From NCBI GenBank assembly GCA_041736255.1, contig JBGSTZ010000011.1:1-54319 (forward strand): 54,319 bases of DNA, written 5' to 3'. Of this stretch, positions 33,354 to 43,164 are shown in pieces (positions within the stretch are counted from its first letter, which is position 1; each line of letters begins with the position of its first letter). The translations under genes and the position numbers were made by a program. The notes beneath the pieces are model-generated. The model searched no databases, had not been told where the DNA came from, and was given only the letters and a program-made list of their open reading frames with translations. Source of the stretch: AVCC01 sp041736255. Its GTDB lineage: Bacteria > Pseudomonadota > Gammaproteobacteria > Burkholderiales > Burkholderiaceae_D.

Positions 33354-34607
33354 GTGGCAATTAAGAATAAGCAGCTTTCAGTACTAATTAGCAGTACTTT
33401 CGCATTCACCATTTGCTTTGCAGTGTGGATGATGTTCGCGGTTTTGGGCGTTCCGCTCAAGGCGCAGCTCGGGCTCAATGAAACCCAGTTCGGCTTGTTG
33501 CTGGCGACACCCGTACTCACGGGTTCGTTGACGCGGGTGCCGCTGGGCATCTGGACCGATCGCTTCGGCGGCCGCGTAGTCTTCTTCTGGCTGATGATGA
33601 GCAGCGTGGTACCAATTTTCCTGCTCAGTTATGCCAGCCAATATTGGCATTTCCTTGTGTTAGGGCTGTTTGTCGGACTGGCCGGCGGTTCGTTCTCCGT
33701 TGGCACGCCGTATGTGGCGCGCTGGTTCAAGGCGGAGCGCAAGGGTTTTGCGATGGGCGTGTTTGGGGTAGGTAACGCAGGAGCCGCGCTGACCCATCTG
33801 GTGGCGCCGGTGATCATTGTTGGATTCAGCTGGCAAATGCTGCCTAGGGTGTATGCGTTGGGCATGTTCATTACAGCCCTGCTGTTCTGGTATTTTTCCT
33901 TTACGGACAAGGCGCATCACGCGCCGGCCAACGTAACATTTACGCAGCAGTTAAAAGTTATGAAAGATCCGCGCGTCTGGCGTTATTCGCAGTACTACTC
34001 TGTGGTGTTCGGCGGCTATGTCGGTCTGGCGTTGTGGATGGCAAAGTACTACGTATCCGAATATGGTTTTGATCTGAAAATTGCAGCATTGATGGCTATG
34101 GCTTTCTCGTTGCCGGGTGGTGTGATACGCGCATTTGGCGGCTGGATATCCGATAAATACGGTGCTTACAAGGTGACTTGGGCTGTGATGTGGGTGTGCT
34201 GGGTCTGCTTCTTCCTGTTGTCTTATCCGCAAACCAATCTGGTCGTGAAGACCGTTAGCGGCGATGTGAATTTTCATATCGGCCTGTCGCCTTGGCTATT
34301 TACCGTGTTGTTGTTCATCGTCGGTATCGCAATGGGGATCGGCAAGGCATCTGTCTTCAAATTTATCGGGGATGATTTTACCCATAACATCGGTGCTGTG
34401 TCTGGTGTTGTCGGCCTGGCTGGTGGTTTGGGCGGTTTCTTTTTGCCGATCATGTTCGGTGCGCTGGTTGATCTCACAGGCGTACGTTCCAGTGCATTCA
34501 TGTTGTTGTACGGGACGGTATGCGTATCGCTGGTCTGGATGCATTTTTCATTCAAGCCGGAGTCTGCGCCAGCGCAGTCGGAGAAGAAGTTCGCTCTCGC
34601 AGCATAA
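33354..34607 (+). CDS. narK1: nitrate/nitrite transporter NarK1-type (MFS)
   Basis: A 417-residue major facilitator protein with about 12 transmembrane helices. The nitrate-porter signatures are visible: FAVWMMFAVLGVPLKAQLGL in helix 1, GSLTRVPLGIWTDRFGGR, GLAGGSFSVGTPYVARWFKA, and a second glycine-rich signature GVFGVGNAGAALTHLVAP. NarK1 proteins are usually proton-nitrate symporters that start nitrate respiration. GTG at 33354 is chosen because a G-run sits 6 bases upstream; the frame is open to 33261 with no ribosome-binding site. narK2 follows 58 bases downstream. Confidence 0.9.
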   Translation: MAIKNKQLSVLISSTFAFTICFAVWMMFAVLGVPLKAQLGLNETQFGLLLATPVLTGSLTRVPLGIWTDRFGGRVVFFWLMMSSVVPIFLLSYASQYWHFLVLGLFVGLAGGSFSVGTPYVARWFKAERKGFAMGVFGVGNAGAALTHLVAPVIIVGFSWQMLPRVYALGMFITALLFWYFSFTDKAHHAPANVTFTQQLKVMKDPRVWRYSQYYSVVFGGYVGLALWMAKYYVSEYGFDLKIAALMAMAFSLPGGVIRAFGGWISDKYGAYKVTWAVMWVCWVCFFLLSYPQTNLVVKTVSGDVNFHIGLSPWLFTVLLFIVGIAMGIGKASVFKFIGDDFTHNIGAVSGVVGLAGGLGGFFLPIMFGALVDLTGVRSSAFMLLYGTVCVSLVWMHFSFKPESAPAQSEKKFALAA

Positions 34608-34665
34608 GTGGTAATTAATTCCCGGGCGGTCGGTGCCGCCCTCGCGTCGTAATCAGGAGAAGAAA

Positions 34666-36048
34666 ATGAGCAGTCATGTTATTGATCGTTGGGAGCCGGA
34701 AAATACAAGTTTCTGGCAAGGCACAGGAAAATCCACCGCTAATCGTAATTTATGGATTTCCATTCCTGCTTTGCTGCTGGCTTTCGCGGTCTGGATGGTA
34801 TGGAGCGTAGTGGTTGTGAATCTGCCGAATATCGGCTTTAAATACAGCACCAATCAACTGTTCTGGTTGACAGCTTTGCCGGGTTTATCGGGCGCGACCT
34901 TACGGATTTTTTATTCGTTCATGGTGCCTATTTTTGGTGGACGCAAGTGGACTACGATTTCTACCGCGTCGTTGCTGATACCAGCAATTGGTATTGGTTA
35001 TGCCGTACAAGACATCAATACCGGCTACCCAACCATGTTGATACTGGCATTGCTGTGTGGTTTCGGTGGAGGCAATTTTGCATCTTCGATGGCTAACATC
35101 AGCTTCTTTTATCCAAAATCGCAAAAAGGTTACGCGCTCGGCATGAATGCTGGTTTGGGTAATCTTGGCGTATCGGTAGTCCAATTCGTGGTGCCGCTGG
35201 TAATCACTGTCGGCGTCTTCGGTGCGCTGGGCGGCGAACCGCAAGTCTGGGCCAAGGCAGGCGCGACCAAGCAGTTCTGGCTGCAGAATGCCGGCTTCAT
35301 CTGGGTGCCTTTCATTCTCATTACCACCTTTGCAGCCTGGTTTGGCATGAATGATCTTACTTCCGCTAAAGCATCTTTTTCCGATCAGGCAGTGATTTTC
35401 AAGCGCAAGCACAACTGGCTGATGTGCTGGCTGTATGTTGGCACTTTCGGATCTTTCATCGGATATTCGGCTGGTTTTCCCTTGTTGATCAAGACTCAGT
35501 TTCCTGATGTGAATCCTTTGCAATATGCATTTCTTGGCCCGCTAGTCGGTGCTTTGACCCGTGTTGCGGGTGGTTGGGTTTCAGATAAATTAGGTGGCGC
35601 AAGAGTCACTTTCTGGACTTTCATTGTCATGATCGGTGCGGTGATTGGCGTTATTAACTTCCTGCCAGAAGCGGGAAACACCGGAAATTTCTGGGGTTTC
35701 TTCTGGATGTTCATGCTGTTGTTTGCCGGTACTGGCATAGGCAATGCATCGACATTTCGCATGATTCCAGTGATTTTTTTAACAGAACGTCAACGTGAAG
35801 CAGGCAGGGACGCAACTGCCCAAGCCCAAGCAATTGTGGACGCCAACAAAGAGGCCGCAGCAGTCTTGGGATTCACTTCTGCGATTGCTGCTTATGGTGC
35901 ATTTTTTATACCAAAAAGTTACGGCACCTCGATTGCACTGACCGGTGGGCCAAATGCAGCGTTATGGGGCTTCATAGGCTTTTACGCTACCTGCGTGGTC
36001 GTCACCTGGTGGTTTTATTCTCGAAAAAATGCAGAAATGCCCTGCTAA
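34666..36048 (+). CDS. narK2: nitrate/nitrite antiporter NarK2-type (MFS)
   Basis: A 460-residue major facilitator protein with about 12 helices, including LPGLSGATLRIFYSFMVPIF and GGGNFASSMANISFFYPKSQ, the NarK nitrate signature. NarK2 proteins exchange nitrate for nitrite, exporting the toxic product. ATG at 34666 follows AGGAG at an ideal distance. narK1 and narK2 are separate genes here, whereas Paracoccus carries a fused protein. The narG leader follows. Confidence 0.92.
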   Translation: MSSHVIDRWEPENTSFWQGTGKSTANRNLWISIPALLLAFAVWMVWSVVVVNLPNIGFKYSTNQLFWLTALPGLSGATLRIFYSFMVPIFGGRKWTTISTASLLIPAIGIGYAVQDINTGYPTMLILALLCGFGGGNFASSMANISFFYPKSQKGYALGMNAGLGNLGVSVVQFVVPLVITVGVFGALGGEPQVWAKAGATKQFWLQNAGFIWVPFILITTFAAWFGMNDLTSAKASFSDQAVIFKRKHNWLMCWLYVGTFGSFIGYSAGFPLLIKTQFPDVNPLQYAFLGPLVGALTRVAGGWVSDKLGGARVTFWTFIVMIGAVIGVINFLPEAGNTGNFWGFFWMFMLLFAGTGIGNASTFRMIPVIFLTERQREAGRDATAQAQAIVDANKEAAAVLGFTSAIAAYGAFFIPKSYGTSIALTGGPNAALWGFIGFYATCVVVTWWFYSRKNAEMPC

Positions 36049-36234
36049 CAGTCGGAGCAGTCCGACAAACTTCTAGTCCTTAATGACTAGAAAGAATAGT
36101 TAAGACTGCCTACAGGAGTCCGACTTCTAGCGAATAGTAAGAGGCGGGCTCGCTGCATAGAATGACAGTAGTAATTTCCGATTAGCAGTTTTAATGATTA
36201 GCGCCTGCCAGACAGGCGCATGTTTGGAGAGACC
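36049..36234 (+). promoter_or_regulatory. structured leader between narK2 and narG
   Basis: Three perfect hairpins lie in 186 bases: GTCGGA/TCCGAC (36051-36066), TTCTAGTC/GACTAGAA with a six-base loop (36071-36092), and GCGCCTG/CAGGCGC (36201-36219) ending 5 bases before the narG Shine-Dalgarno sequence TGGAGA. None has a U-run. They may stabilise the narG message or modulate its translation; a promoter for narG could also lie here, but no -10/-35 pair is clear. Confidence 0.5.
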
Positions 36235-39200
36235 ATGAGTCACTTTCTGGATCGTTTGAAATTCTTCAGCAAGACCAAGGAGACTTTTTCCAACGGGCAC
36301 GGCGCAGTTGTCAATGAAGACCGTACTTGGGAAAACGCCTACCGGCAACGCTGGCAGCATGACAAGATCGTTCGTTCCACCCACGGCGTAAATTGCACTG
36401 GTTCGTGTAGCTGGAAGGTCTATGTCAAAAACGGTTTGATTACATGGGAAACCCAGCAAACCGATTATCCACGTACTCGTCCTGATTTGCCGAACCATGA
36501 ACCGCGTGGCTGTCCGCGTGGTGCCAGTTATTCTTGGTATGTCTATTCGGCCCAGCGCGTGAAGTACCCGATGGTGCGCGGCCGTCTGATGGAAATGTGG
36601 CGTGAGGCACGCAAAACCATGGCACCTGTCGTGGCTTGGGAATACATCAGCCAAAATCCAGAACGTGCACAGCAGTACAAATCGATTCGCGGACTCGGCG
36701 GTTTTGTGCGGGCCAAGTGGGATGAGACGAATGAGATCATCGCCGCCGCCAACGCCTTCACGATTAAGAAATTCGGCCCGGACCGTATTGTCGGTTTTTC
36801 ACCGATTCCAGCCATGTCGATGATTAGCTATGCTTCCGGCACCCGTTATTTAAGCTTGATCGGTGGCGTGGCGCTGAGTTTTTACGACTGGTATTGCGAT
36901 TTGCCACCAGCCAGCCCGCAAGTATGGGGCGAGCAAACTGACGTGCCGGAGTCGGCCGACTGGTACAACTCGACCTATCTAATGGTGTGGGGCTCCAACG
37001 TGCCAATGACGCGCACGCCGGACGCACACTTCTATACCGAAGTTCGCTACAAGGGTACTAAGACAGTCGCTGTATCTTCTGATTTTGGCGAAATGGCCAA
37101 GTTCAGCGACATCTGGCTGGCACCAAAGCAGGGCACAGATGCCGCGCTGGCGATGGCGATGGGGCATGTGATCCTGAAGGAATTCCACGTTACCGGAAAA
37201 TCCGCCTATTTCCGCGATTACGCCAAGCAATACACCGATTTCCCAATGCTGGTGCTGCTAAAAGAGAAAAACGGCGCACTGGTGCCGGAGTACTTCCTGC
37301 GTGCCTCGCACCTGGACAACAATTTAGACGAAACCAATAATCCGGAATGGAAAACCCTGGTCATCGACGACGCCAGTGGCGATATTTGTGCGCCAGCCGG
37401 TTCGATCGGTTTCCGCTGGGGCGAATCCGGCAAGTGGAATCTGGAAATGAAAACCGGCACCAGCGGCCGTCCGATTGATCCGCGCTTGTCTTTGATCAAT
37501 TCCAGCGACGCAGTAATGGAAGTTGGATTTGCCTATTTTGGCGGCAAAGATGCCAGCGATATGTTGCTGCGCAATGTGCCGGTCAAGAAAGTGCAGATGG
37601 CTGATGGCAGCACTGCGCTGGTTACCACCGTATATGATTTATCCGTGGCCAACTACGGCATCGACCGCGGTCTGGGCGGCGGCAACGTTGCCGCTGATTA
37701 TGCCGAAGATGTTCCATACACGCCGGCTTGGCAAGAGAAACATACCGGCGTCAAACCGGCCGATGTGATTACCGTGGCACGCCAGTTCGCTGAAAATGCC
37801 GACAAGACGCACGGCAAGAGTATGGTGATTGTTGGTGCCGGGCTGAACCACTGGTATCACATGGATATGACCTATCGCGGCATCATCAATATGTTGATGA
37901 TGTGCGGTTGCGTTGGCCAGTCCGGCGGCGGCTGGGCGCACTATGTGGGCCAAGAAAAGTTACGTCCGCAAACCGGTTGGACCCCACTCGCGTTTGCACT
38001 CGACTGGAATCGTCCGATGCGCCAAATGGCCGGCACCTCGTTCTTTTATGCCCACACTAGCCAATGGCGTCACGAAAAACTCCATACCGAGGAAATCGCC
38101 TCGCCCTCGGCCGATGGGCAAGTGACGCAGATGGCATTGATCGATTACAACGCCAAATCGGAACGCATGGGCTGGCTGCCATCCGCGCCGCAATTGGAAA
38201 CCAATCCGCTCGAAGTCACCCGCGCAGCGGAAGCTGCAGGCATGGATGTGACGCAATACGCAGTGGAACAGATTAAAGCCGGCAAGCTGAATCTGTCGTG
38301 CGACGATCCGGATAATCCAGCCAACTTCCCGCGCAATATGTTTGTCTGGCGCTCGAATATTTTGGGCAGCTCCGGCAAAGGTCACGAATATTTCCTGAAA
38401 TATTTGCTGGGTGCGCAAAACGCGTTGATGAGCGATGAAGAGGGCTGCATCAAACCGAAGGAAGTCAAAATGCGTCCTGCGGTGGAAGGCAAACTCGATC
38501 TGATGGTCGTGCTGGATTTCCGCATGTCGACTACGTGCCTGTATGGCGACATCGTGCTGCCGACCGCAACTTGGTATGAGAAAGACGATCTGAACACGTC
38601 CGACATGCATCCGTTCATCCATCCATTGTCGGAAGCAGTGCAGCCGTTGTGGCAGTCGAAATCGGACTGGGAAATCTACAAGGGCCTGGCTGAAAAATTC
38701 TCTGAAATCGGTGGTGAATATCTGGGTACGCAAAAGGATTTGGTCCTGACGCCGCTGATGCATGACACTCCCGGCGAACTGGGGCAACCTTTCGATCCGA
38801 AAGACTGGCGCGCTGGTGAATGCGAACCGATTCCGGGCAAAACCATGCCGAACATGACCGTGGTTGAACGCAACTATCGTGATGTGTACAAGAAATTTAC
38901 CTCCATTGGCCCGTTGCTGGAAAGCATGGGTAATGGCGGCAAGGGTATCAGCTGGAAAACTGGACAGGAGATTGGAGTGTTGCGCGGTATTAATCGCACA
39001 GTGCTGGAAGAGGGTGTGTCGAAAGGCCAGCCACGTCTGGATACAGCGATCGACGCAGCGGAAATGATCCTGTCACTGGCGCCGGAAACCAATGGCCATG
39101 TGGCAGTCAAGGCATGGGATGCATTATCCAAAATGACCGGGCGTGATCATACCCATCTGGCGCTGCCACGCGAGCATGATTCGATTCGTTTTCGCGATGT

Positions 39201-39930
39201 GCAGGCACAGCCGCGCAAGATTATTTCATCGCCAACCTGGTCCGGGCTGGAGAGCGAAGAAGTCAGCTACAACGCCTGTTACACCAATGTGCATGAGTTT
39301 ATCCCATGGCGCACCCTGACCGGTCGCCAGCAGTTCTATCAGGATCACCTGTGGATGCGGGATTTCGGTGAAGGTTTGTGTGTCTACAAACCGGCCATCA
39401 ATACCAAAACGACGGCGGCAATGCTGGGTGCGCAACCAAACGGAAACAAGGAAATTGCACTGAACTTCATCACGCCGCATCAGAAATGGGGTATTCACTC
39501 GACCTATTCGGATAACTTGCGGATGTTGACGCTGTCACGTGGCGGCCCGCACGTATGGTTGTCGGAAACCGATGCCAAGACAGCCGGCATTGTCGATAAC
39601 GACTGGATCGAAGTGTTTAACGTCAACGGTACGCTGACAGCACGCGCAGTAGTCAGCCAGCGGGTGCCGGAAGGCATGACCCTGATGTATCACGCACAGG
39701 AAAAAATCATCAACGTGCCAGGTGCAGAATTGTCAGGCAAACGCGGTGGTATCCATAATTCGGTCACGCGTATCGTCACCAAGCCGACCCACATGATCGG
39801 CGGTTATGCGCAGTTGTCGTATGGCTTTAACTATTACGGCACGGTCGGTTCCAACCGCGATGAGTTTGTGTTGGTTCGCAAGATGAAGAATGTGGAATGG
39901 CTGGAAGGCCCGCTGAAAGAAATCGCCTAA
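36235..39930 (+). CDS. narG: respiratory nitrate reductase, alpha subunit
   Basis: A 1231-residue catalytic subunit, typical length, that binds the bis-MGD molybdenum cofactor and one 4Fe-4S cluster and reduces nitrate to nitrite on the cytoplasmic face. The N-terminus shows THGVNCTGSCSWKVYVKNGL and EPRGCPRGASYSWY, giving the His/Cys ligands of cluster FS0; there is no twin-arginine signal, as expected for NarG. The start at 36235 is chosen for TGGAGAG six bases upstream; an upstream in-frame ATG at 36220 lacks such a signal. It is followed by narH after a 131-base gap filled with an inverted repeat. Confidence 0.97.
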   Translation: MSHFLDRLKFFSKTKETFSNGHGAVVNEDRTWENAYRQRWQHDKIVRSTHGVNCTGSCSWKVYVKNGLITWETQQTDYPRTRPDLPNHEPRGCPRGASYSWYVYSAQRVKYPMVRGRLMEMWREARKTMAPVVAWEYISQNPERAQQYKSIRGLGGFVRAKWDETNEIIAAANAFTIKKFGPDRIVGFSPIPAMSMISYASGTRYLSLIGGVALSFYDWYCDLPPASPQVWGEQTDVPESADWYNSTYLMVWGSNVPMTRTPDAHFYTEVRYKGTKTVAVSSDFGEMAKFSDIWLAPKQGTDAALAMAMGHVILKEFHVTGKSAYFRDYAKQYTDFPMLVLLKEKNGALVPEYFLRASHLDNNLDETNNPEWKTLVIDDASGDICAPAGSIGFRWGESGKWNLEMKTGTSGRPIDPRLSLINSSDAVMEVGFAYFGGKDASDMLLRNVPVKKVQMADGSTALVTTVYDLSVANYGIDRGLGGGNVAADYAEDVPYTPAWQEKHTGVKPADVITVARQFAENADKTHGKSMVIVGAGLNHWYHMDMTYRGIINMLMMCGCVGQSGGGWAHYVGQEKLRPQTGWTPLAFALDWNRPMRQMAGTSFFYAHTSQWRHEKLHTEEIASPSADGQVTQMALIDYNAKSERMGWLPSAPQLETNPLEVTRAAEAAGMDVTQYAVEQIKAGKLNLSCDDPDNPANFPRNMFVWRSNILGSSGKGHEYFLKYLLGAQNALMSDEEGCIKPKEVKMRPAVEGKLDLMVVLDFRMSTTCLYGDIVLPTATWYEKDDLNTSDMHPFIHPLSEAVQPLWQSKSDWEIYKGLAEKFSEIGGEYLGTQKDLVLTPLMHDTPGELGQPFDPKDWRAGECEPIPGKTMPNMTVVERNYRDVYKKFTSIGPLLESMGNGGKGISWKTGQEIGVLRGINRTVLEEGVSKGQPRLDTAIDAAEMILSLAPETNGHVAVKAWDALSKMTGRDHTHLALPREHDSIRFRDVQAQPRKIISSPTWSGLESEEVSYNACYTNVHEFIPWRTLTGRQQFYQDHLWMRDFGEGLCVYKPAINTKTTAAMLGAQPNGNKEIALNFITPHQKWGIHSTYSDNLRMLTLSRGGPHVWLSETDAKTAGIVDNDWIEVFNVNGTLTARAVVSQRVPEGMTLMYHAQEKIINVPGAELSGKRGGIHNSVTRIVTKPTHMIGGYAQLSYGFNYYGTVGSNRDEFVLVRKMKNVEWLEGPLKEIA

Positions 39931-39937
39931 CGACGTT

Positions 39938-40037
39938 GCTCCTCCCCTTTCAAGGGGGAGGCTGGGAGAGGGATGGGTTTATTGCGCAAAACGTGCTAAC
40001 CCGTCTCTACCCCGACCTCCCCTTGAAAGGGAGGGGG
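39938..40037. repeat. REP/BIME-like inverted repeat between narG and narH
   Basis: Two arms of about 40 bases (39938-39979 and 39998-40037) are imperfect inverted copies. Each contains its own palindrome of the type CTCCCCTTTCAAGGGGGAG. Folded, the transcript would make one long hairpin or two short ones. Such elements often mark 3' ends or segment operon messages; here it splits narG from narH. Confidence 0.75.
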
Positions 40038-40061
40038 AAATTCCAAAACTTGGAGTAAAGC

Positions 40062-41618
40062 ATGAAAATAAGAGCACAAATCGGCATGGTGCTGAACCTG
40101 GACAAGTGTATCGGTTGCCATACCTGTTCAGTCACCTGCAAAAACGTGTGGACCAGCCGCGATGGCGTGGAATACGCGTGGTTCAACAACGTTGAGACCA
40201 AGCCGGGTATCGGTTATCCGAAAGAATGGGAAAACCAGGATAAATGGAATGGCGGCTGGCATCGTAAAGCCAATGGCAAGATTGAGCCGCGTCAGGGCAG
40301 CCGTTTGAAAATTCTGGCCAACATTTTTGCCAACCCGAATTTGCCGCAAATCGACGAATATTACGAGCCGTTCACCTACGATTACGAACGCCTGCAAAAT
40401 GCGCCGTTGTCGGAAACGCCACCGACCGCACGCCCGATCTCGGTCATCACTGGCAAGGTCATGGACAAGATTGTCTGGGGTCCGAACTGGGAAGACGATC
40501 TAGGCGGTGAATTCGCCAAGCGCAGCAAAGACAAGCTGTTCGACAACATGCAAAAAGAGATGTACGGCACGTTCGAAAACACCTTCATGATGTATCTACC
40601 GCGCCTGTGCGAACACTGCCTGAATCCAACCTGCGTCGCATCGTGCCCATCCGGCTCGGTCTACAAGCGCGAAGACGATGGCATCGTGTTGATCGACCAG
40701 GATAAATGCCGCGGCTGGCGCATGTGCATTTCCGGCTGCCCGTACAAGAAAATTTATTACAACTGGTCTTCCGGCAAGGCCGAAAAGTGCACGTTCTGCT
40801 ATCCGCGTATCGAAGCCGGCCAACCGACCGTCTGTTCTGAAACCTGCGTCGGCCGCATCCGTTACTTGGGCGTGTTGCTGTACGACGCTAACAAAATTGA
40901 AGCCGCAGCATCGGTGGCTGACGTGCAGGATCTGTACGAAGCGCAACTGGATTTGTTCCTGGATCCGCACGATCCGGCTGTCATCGAAGAAGCGCGCAAA
41001 CAGGGCATTCCTGATTCGTGGCTGGAATCGGCTAAAAAATCGCCGGTCTACAAGATGGCGAAAGAATGGAAAGTCGCATTCCCACTGCATCCTGAATACC
41101 GCACGCTGCCGATGGTCTGGTACATCCCGCCACTGTCGCCGATCCAGGCTGCCGCCGAATCCGGCAAGATGGGTTTGAACGGGATTCTGCCGGACACCAA
41201 GAGCTTGCGCATTCCGGTTAAATACCTGGCCAATCTGCTGACTGCCGGCAAGGAAGCGCCCGTCATCAGCGCGCTGGACCGGATGCTGGCGATGCGCGCT
41301 TACATGCGCAGCAAGACGGTGGACAAGGTCGAAAACCTGACCGTGTTGCAGCAAGTCGGGCTGAGCAAGGCAGAAGTCGAGGACATGTATCACATCATGG
41401 CGATTGCCAACTACGAAGACCGTTTCGTGATCCCGAGCAGCCACAAGGAAATGGCAGAGGATAGCTTCAACGAGAAAGGTTCGTGCGGCTTCACCTTCGG
41501 CAACGGTTGTTCCGATGGCGTCAGCGAATCGTCCTTGTTCGGCAAGAAAAAGCAGGGATCGGCGATTTTTATGGCGATGCCGAAATCCCGCAAAAAACGC
41601 GTAGAAAACGTTATTTAG
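40062..41618 (+). CDS. narH: respiratory nitrate reductase, beta subunit
   Basis: A 518-residue iron-sulfur protein that passes electrons from NarI to NarG. Four ferredoxin-like cysteine clusters are visible: CIGCHTCSVTCKNVW, CEHCLNPTCVASCPSG, KCRGWRMCISGCPYKK and KCTFCYPRI...CSETCVGR. The tryptophan in CRGWRMC replaces a cysteine, as in all NarH proteins, giving the 3Fe-4S cluster. TTGGAG precedes the ATG. It lies 131 bases from narG and 68 bases before narJ. Confidence 0.97.
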   Translation: MKIRAQIGMVLNLDKCIGCHTCSVTCKNVWTSRDGVEYAWFNNVETKPGIGYPKEWENQDKWNGGWHRKANGKIEPRQGSRLKILANIFANPNLPQIDEYYEPFTYDYERLQNAPLSETPPTARPISVITGKVMDKIVWGPNWEDDLGGEFAKRSKDKLFDNMQKEMYGTFENTFMMYLPRLCEHCLNPTCVASCPSGSVYKREDDGIVLIDQDKCRGWRMCISGCPYKKIYYNWSSGKAEKCTFCYPRIEAGQPTVCSETCVGRIRYLGVLLYDANKIEAAASVADVQDLYEAQLDLFLDPHDPAVIEEARKQGIPDSWLESAKKSPVYKMAKEWKVAFPLHPEYRTLPMVWYIPPLSPIQAAAESGKMGLNGILPDTKSLRIPVKYLANLLTAGKEAPVISALDRMLAMRAYMRSKTVDKVENLTVLQQVGLSKAEVEDMYHIMAIANYEDRFVIPSSHKEMAEDSFNEKGSCGFTFGNGCSDGVSESSLFGKKKQGSAIFMAMPKSRKKRVENVI

Positions 41619-41686
41619 GACTGTCGAAAGCCGGGTGCTTGCACCCGGTTCTTGGTTCTGCTCTGATTATCCACGAAGGAAATGCT

Positions 41687-42346
41687 ATGCAACACTTCCA
41701 GATTTTATCCGCGCTGCTGCTCTATCCGGAGCCTGCGTTGCTGGAGAATTTACCCACACTTGAAGCGGAACTCGCCAAAACACCGCTGCTGCACGCACCG
41801 TTAAGGCCCTTGCTGGATATGTTGGCTGCAGACGATTTGATCACGCTGCAGGAACGTTATGTCACGACGTTCGACCGCAATCCATCGCATTCGCTGCACT
41901 TGTTCGAGCATATCCATGGCGAATCGCGGGACCGCGGACAAGCGATGGTAGATTTGATGGAAGAGTACAAAAAACACGGTTTGGATATGACCGGCGAGGA
42001 TTTGCCGGATTTCGTGCCGCTATTCTTGGAGTTTCTGTCGCAAGTCGAAGAGCAGGAAGCGGGGCGTCTGTTGTCGGATGCAATTCATGTGCTGGCGCAC
42101 ATCGGCCGCAAGCTGGCAGCCAACGACAGTCCGTATTCCGGCGTCTTCGATGCGTTGCAGCAATTTAGCCCGGTTGCCGCCGAAGAACTGACCGAACCGC
42201 CGATTCGCAATATGGATGAAGCGCTGGAAACTTTCGGACCCGGCGCCGATGGTGTAGAACCCCTGCTGCAAGCGCATGCCGGAGGCGCGCAACCGATCAA
42301 CTTTTATCCAAAAGGGACCACCGGCAACCTCAAAGCTGCCGGTTGA
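41687..42346 (+). CDS. narJ: nitrate reductase assembly chaperone NarJ
   Basis: A 219-residue TorD/NarJ family chaperone that holds NarG until the molybdenum cofactor and cluster are inserted. ILSALLLYPEPALLENLPTL at the start and SLHLFEHIHGESRDRGQAMV are family hallmarks. ATG at 41687 follows GAAGGA at about 8 bases; the frame extends upstream into narH without support. The short extra tail rich in Gly/Ala after residue 190 is normal for betaproteobacterial NarJ. Confidence 0.94.
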   Translation: MQHFQILSALLLYPEPALLENLPTLEAELAKTPLLHAPLRPLLDMLAADDLITLQERYVTTFDRNPSHSLHLFEHIHGESRDRGQAMVDLMEEYKKHGLDMTGEDLPDFVPLFLEFLSQVEEQEAGRLLSDAIHVLAHIGRKLAANDSPYSGVFDALQQFSPVAAEELTEPPIRNMDEALETFGPGADGVEPLLQAHAGGAQPINFYPKGTTGNLKAAG

Positions 42347-42395
42347 TCCAATGACAAAATAGTGATGCGTTTGCGCGTCAATAAAGGAGTACATC

Positions 42396-43079
42396 ATGGA
42401 ATATTTCCACCAGTTCATTTTCGGAATTTACCCCTACATTGCTTTGGCAATCTTCCTGCTTGGTAGCCTGATTCGCTTTGATCGTGAGCAATACAGCTGG
42501 AAATCCGAATCCAGCCAAATGCTGCATACCGGCAATCTACGCACTGGGAACATCTTGTTCCATATCGGTATCATCGGCTTGTTTTTTGGTCATTTGGGCG
42601 GCTTGCTAACCCCTGTATGGGTTTGGGATACCCTCGGCATCACTCATGGCACTAAACAATTGTTTGCCATGATTGCCGGTGGCATCATGGGCAGCCTGTG
42701 CCTGATCGGCATTCTGATTTTGCTGGTACGGCGCTTTAGCAATGACCGCCTCATGGCTGTGACCACCATCAAGGACAAAGTCGTCATACTGTGGATTCTG
42801 GCTACCTTGTTGGTAGGGTTGTCATCGCTTTTCGCATCGGCCGGTCACATGGACGGCAATATGATGGTGTCGCTGATGACGTGGGCCCAGCATATCGTGA
42901 CTTTCCGTGGCGACGCAGCTTCTTTCGTCGTGGCAGCACCGCCGGTGTTCAAGCTGCACCTGTTTATGGGCATGTCGTTGTTCTTGATTTTCCCATTCAC
43001 GCGTCTGGTGCATATCTGGAGCGGTTTCCGTGCAGTTACTTATCTCGGGCGTGCTTTCCAGTTGGTGCGTCCACGGTAA
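42396..43079 (+). CDS. narI: respiratory nitrate reductase, gamma subunit (cytochrome b)
   Basis: A 227-residue membrane protein with five helices that oxidises quinol and carries two b hemes. Histidines expected as heme ligands are present in MLHTGNLRTGNILFHIGI, FFGHLGG, FKLHLFMG and TRLVHIWSG. AAAGGAG precedes the ATG. With RquA and UbiUVT encoded nearby, the quinol that feeds it may be ubiquinol, while rhodoquinol has too low a potential to be needed for nitrate. Confidence 0.95.
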   Translation: MEYFHQFIFGIYPYIALAIFLLGSLIRFDREQYSWKSESSQMLHTGNLRTGNILFHIGIIGLFFGHLGGLLTPVWVWDTLGITHGTKQLFAMIAGGIMGSLCLIGILILLVRRFSNDRLMAVTTIKDKVVILWILATLLVGLSSLFASAGHMDGNMMVSLMTWAQHIVTFRGDAASFVVAAPPVFKLHLFMGMSLFLIFPFTRLVHIWSGFRAVTYLGRAFQLVRPR

Positions 43080-43164
43080 ATTACCTATGTTTAACTTACC
43101 TTAAATTACGCAAATGCACGATGTGCAGGCCTCTGTGCCTGCACAGAAGAAAGGAAAAATTATC

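Noticed and set aside
36071..36092. Hexaloop hairpin before narG considered as an ANTAR/NasR-type antitermination target
   Set aside because: The loop CTTAAT lacks the A-first, G-fourth pattern of ANTAR targets and there is no following terminator.
37960..38787. Open frame of 275 codons antisense to narG
   Set aside because: Full overlap with conserved narG sequence and no protein-like features; shadow frame.
40596..41444. Open frame of 282 codons antisense to narH
   Set aside because: Full overlap with conserved narH cysteine clusters; His/Arg/Phe-rich translation typical of the opposite strand.
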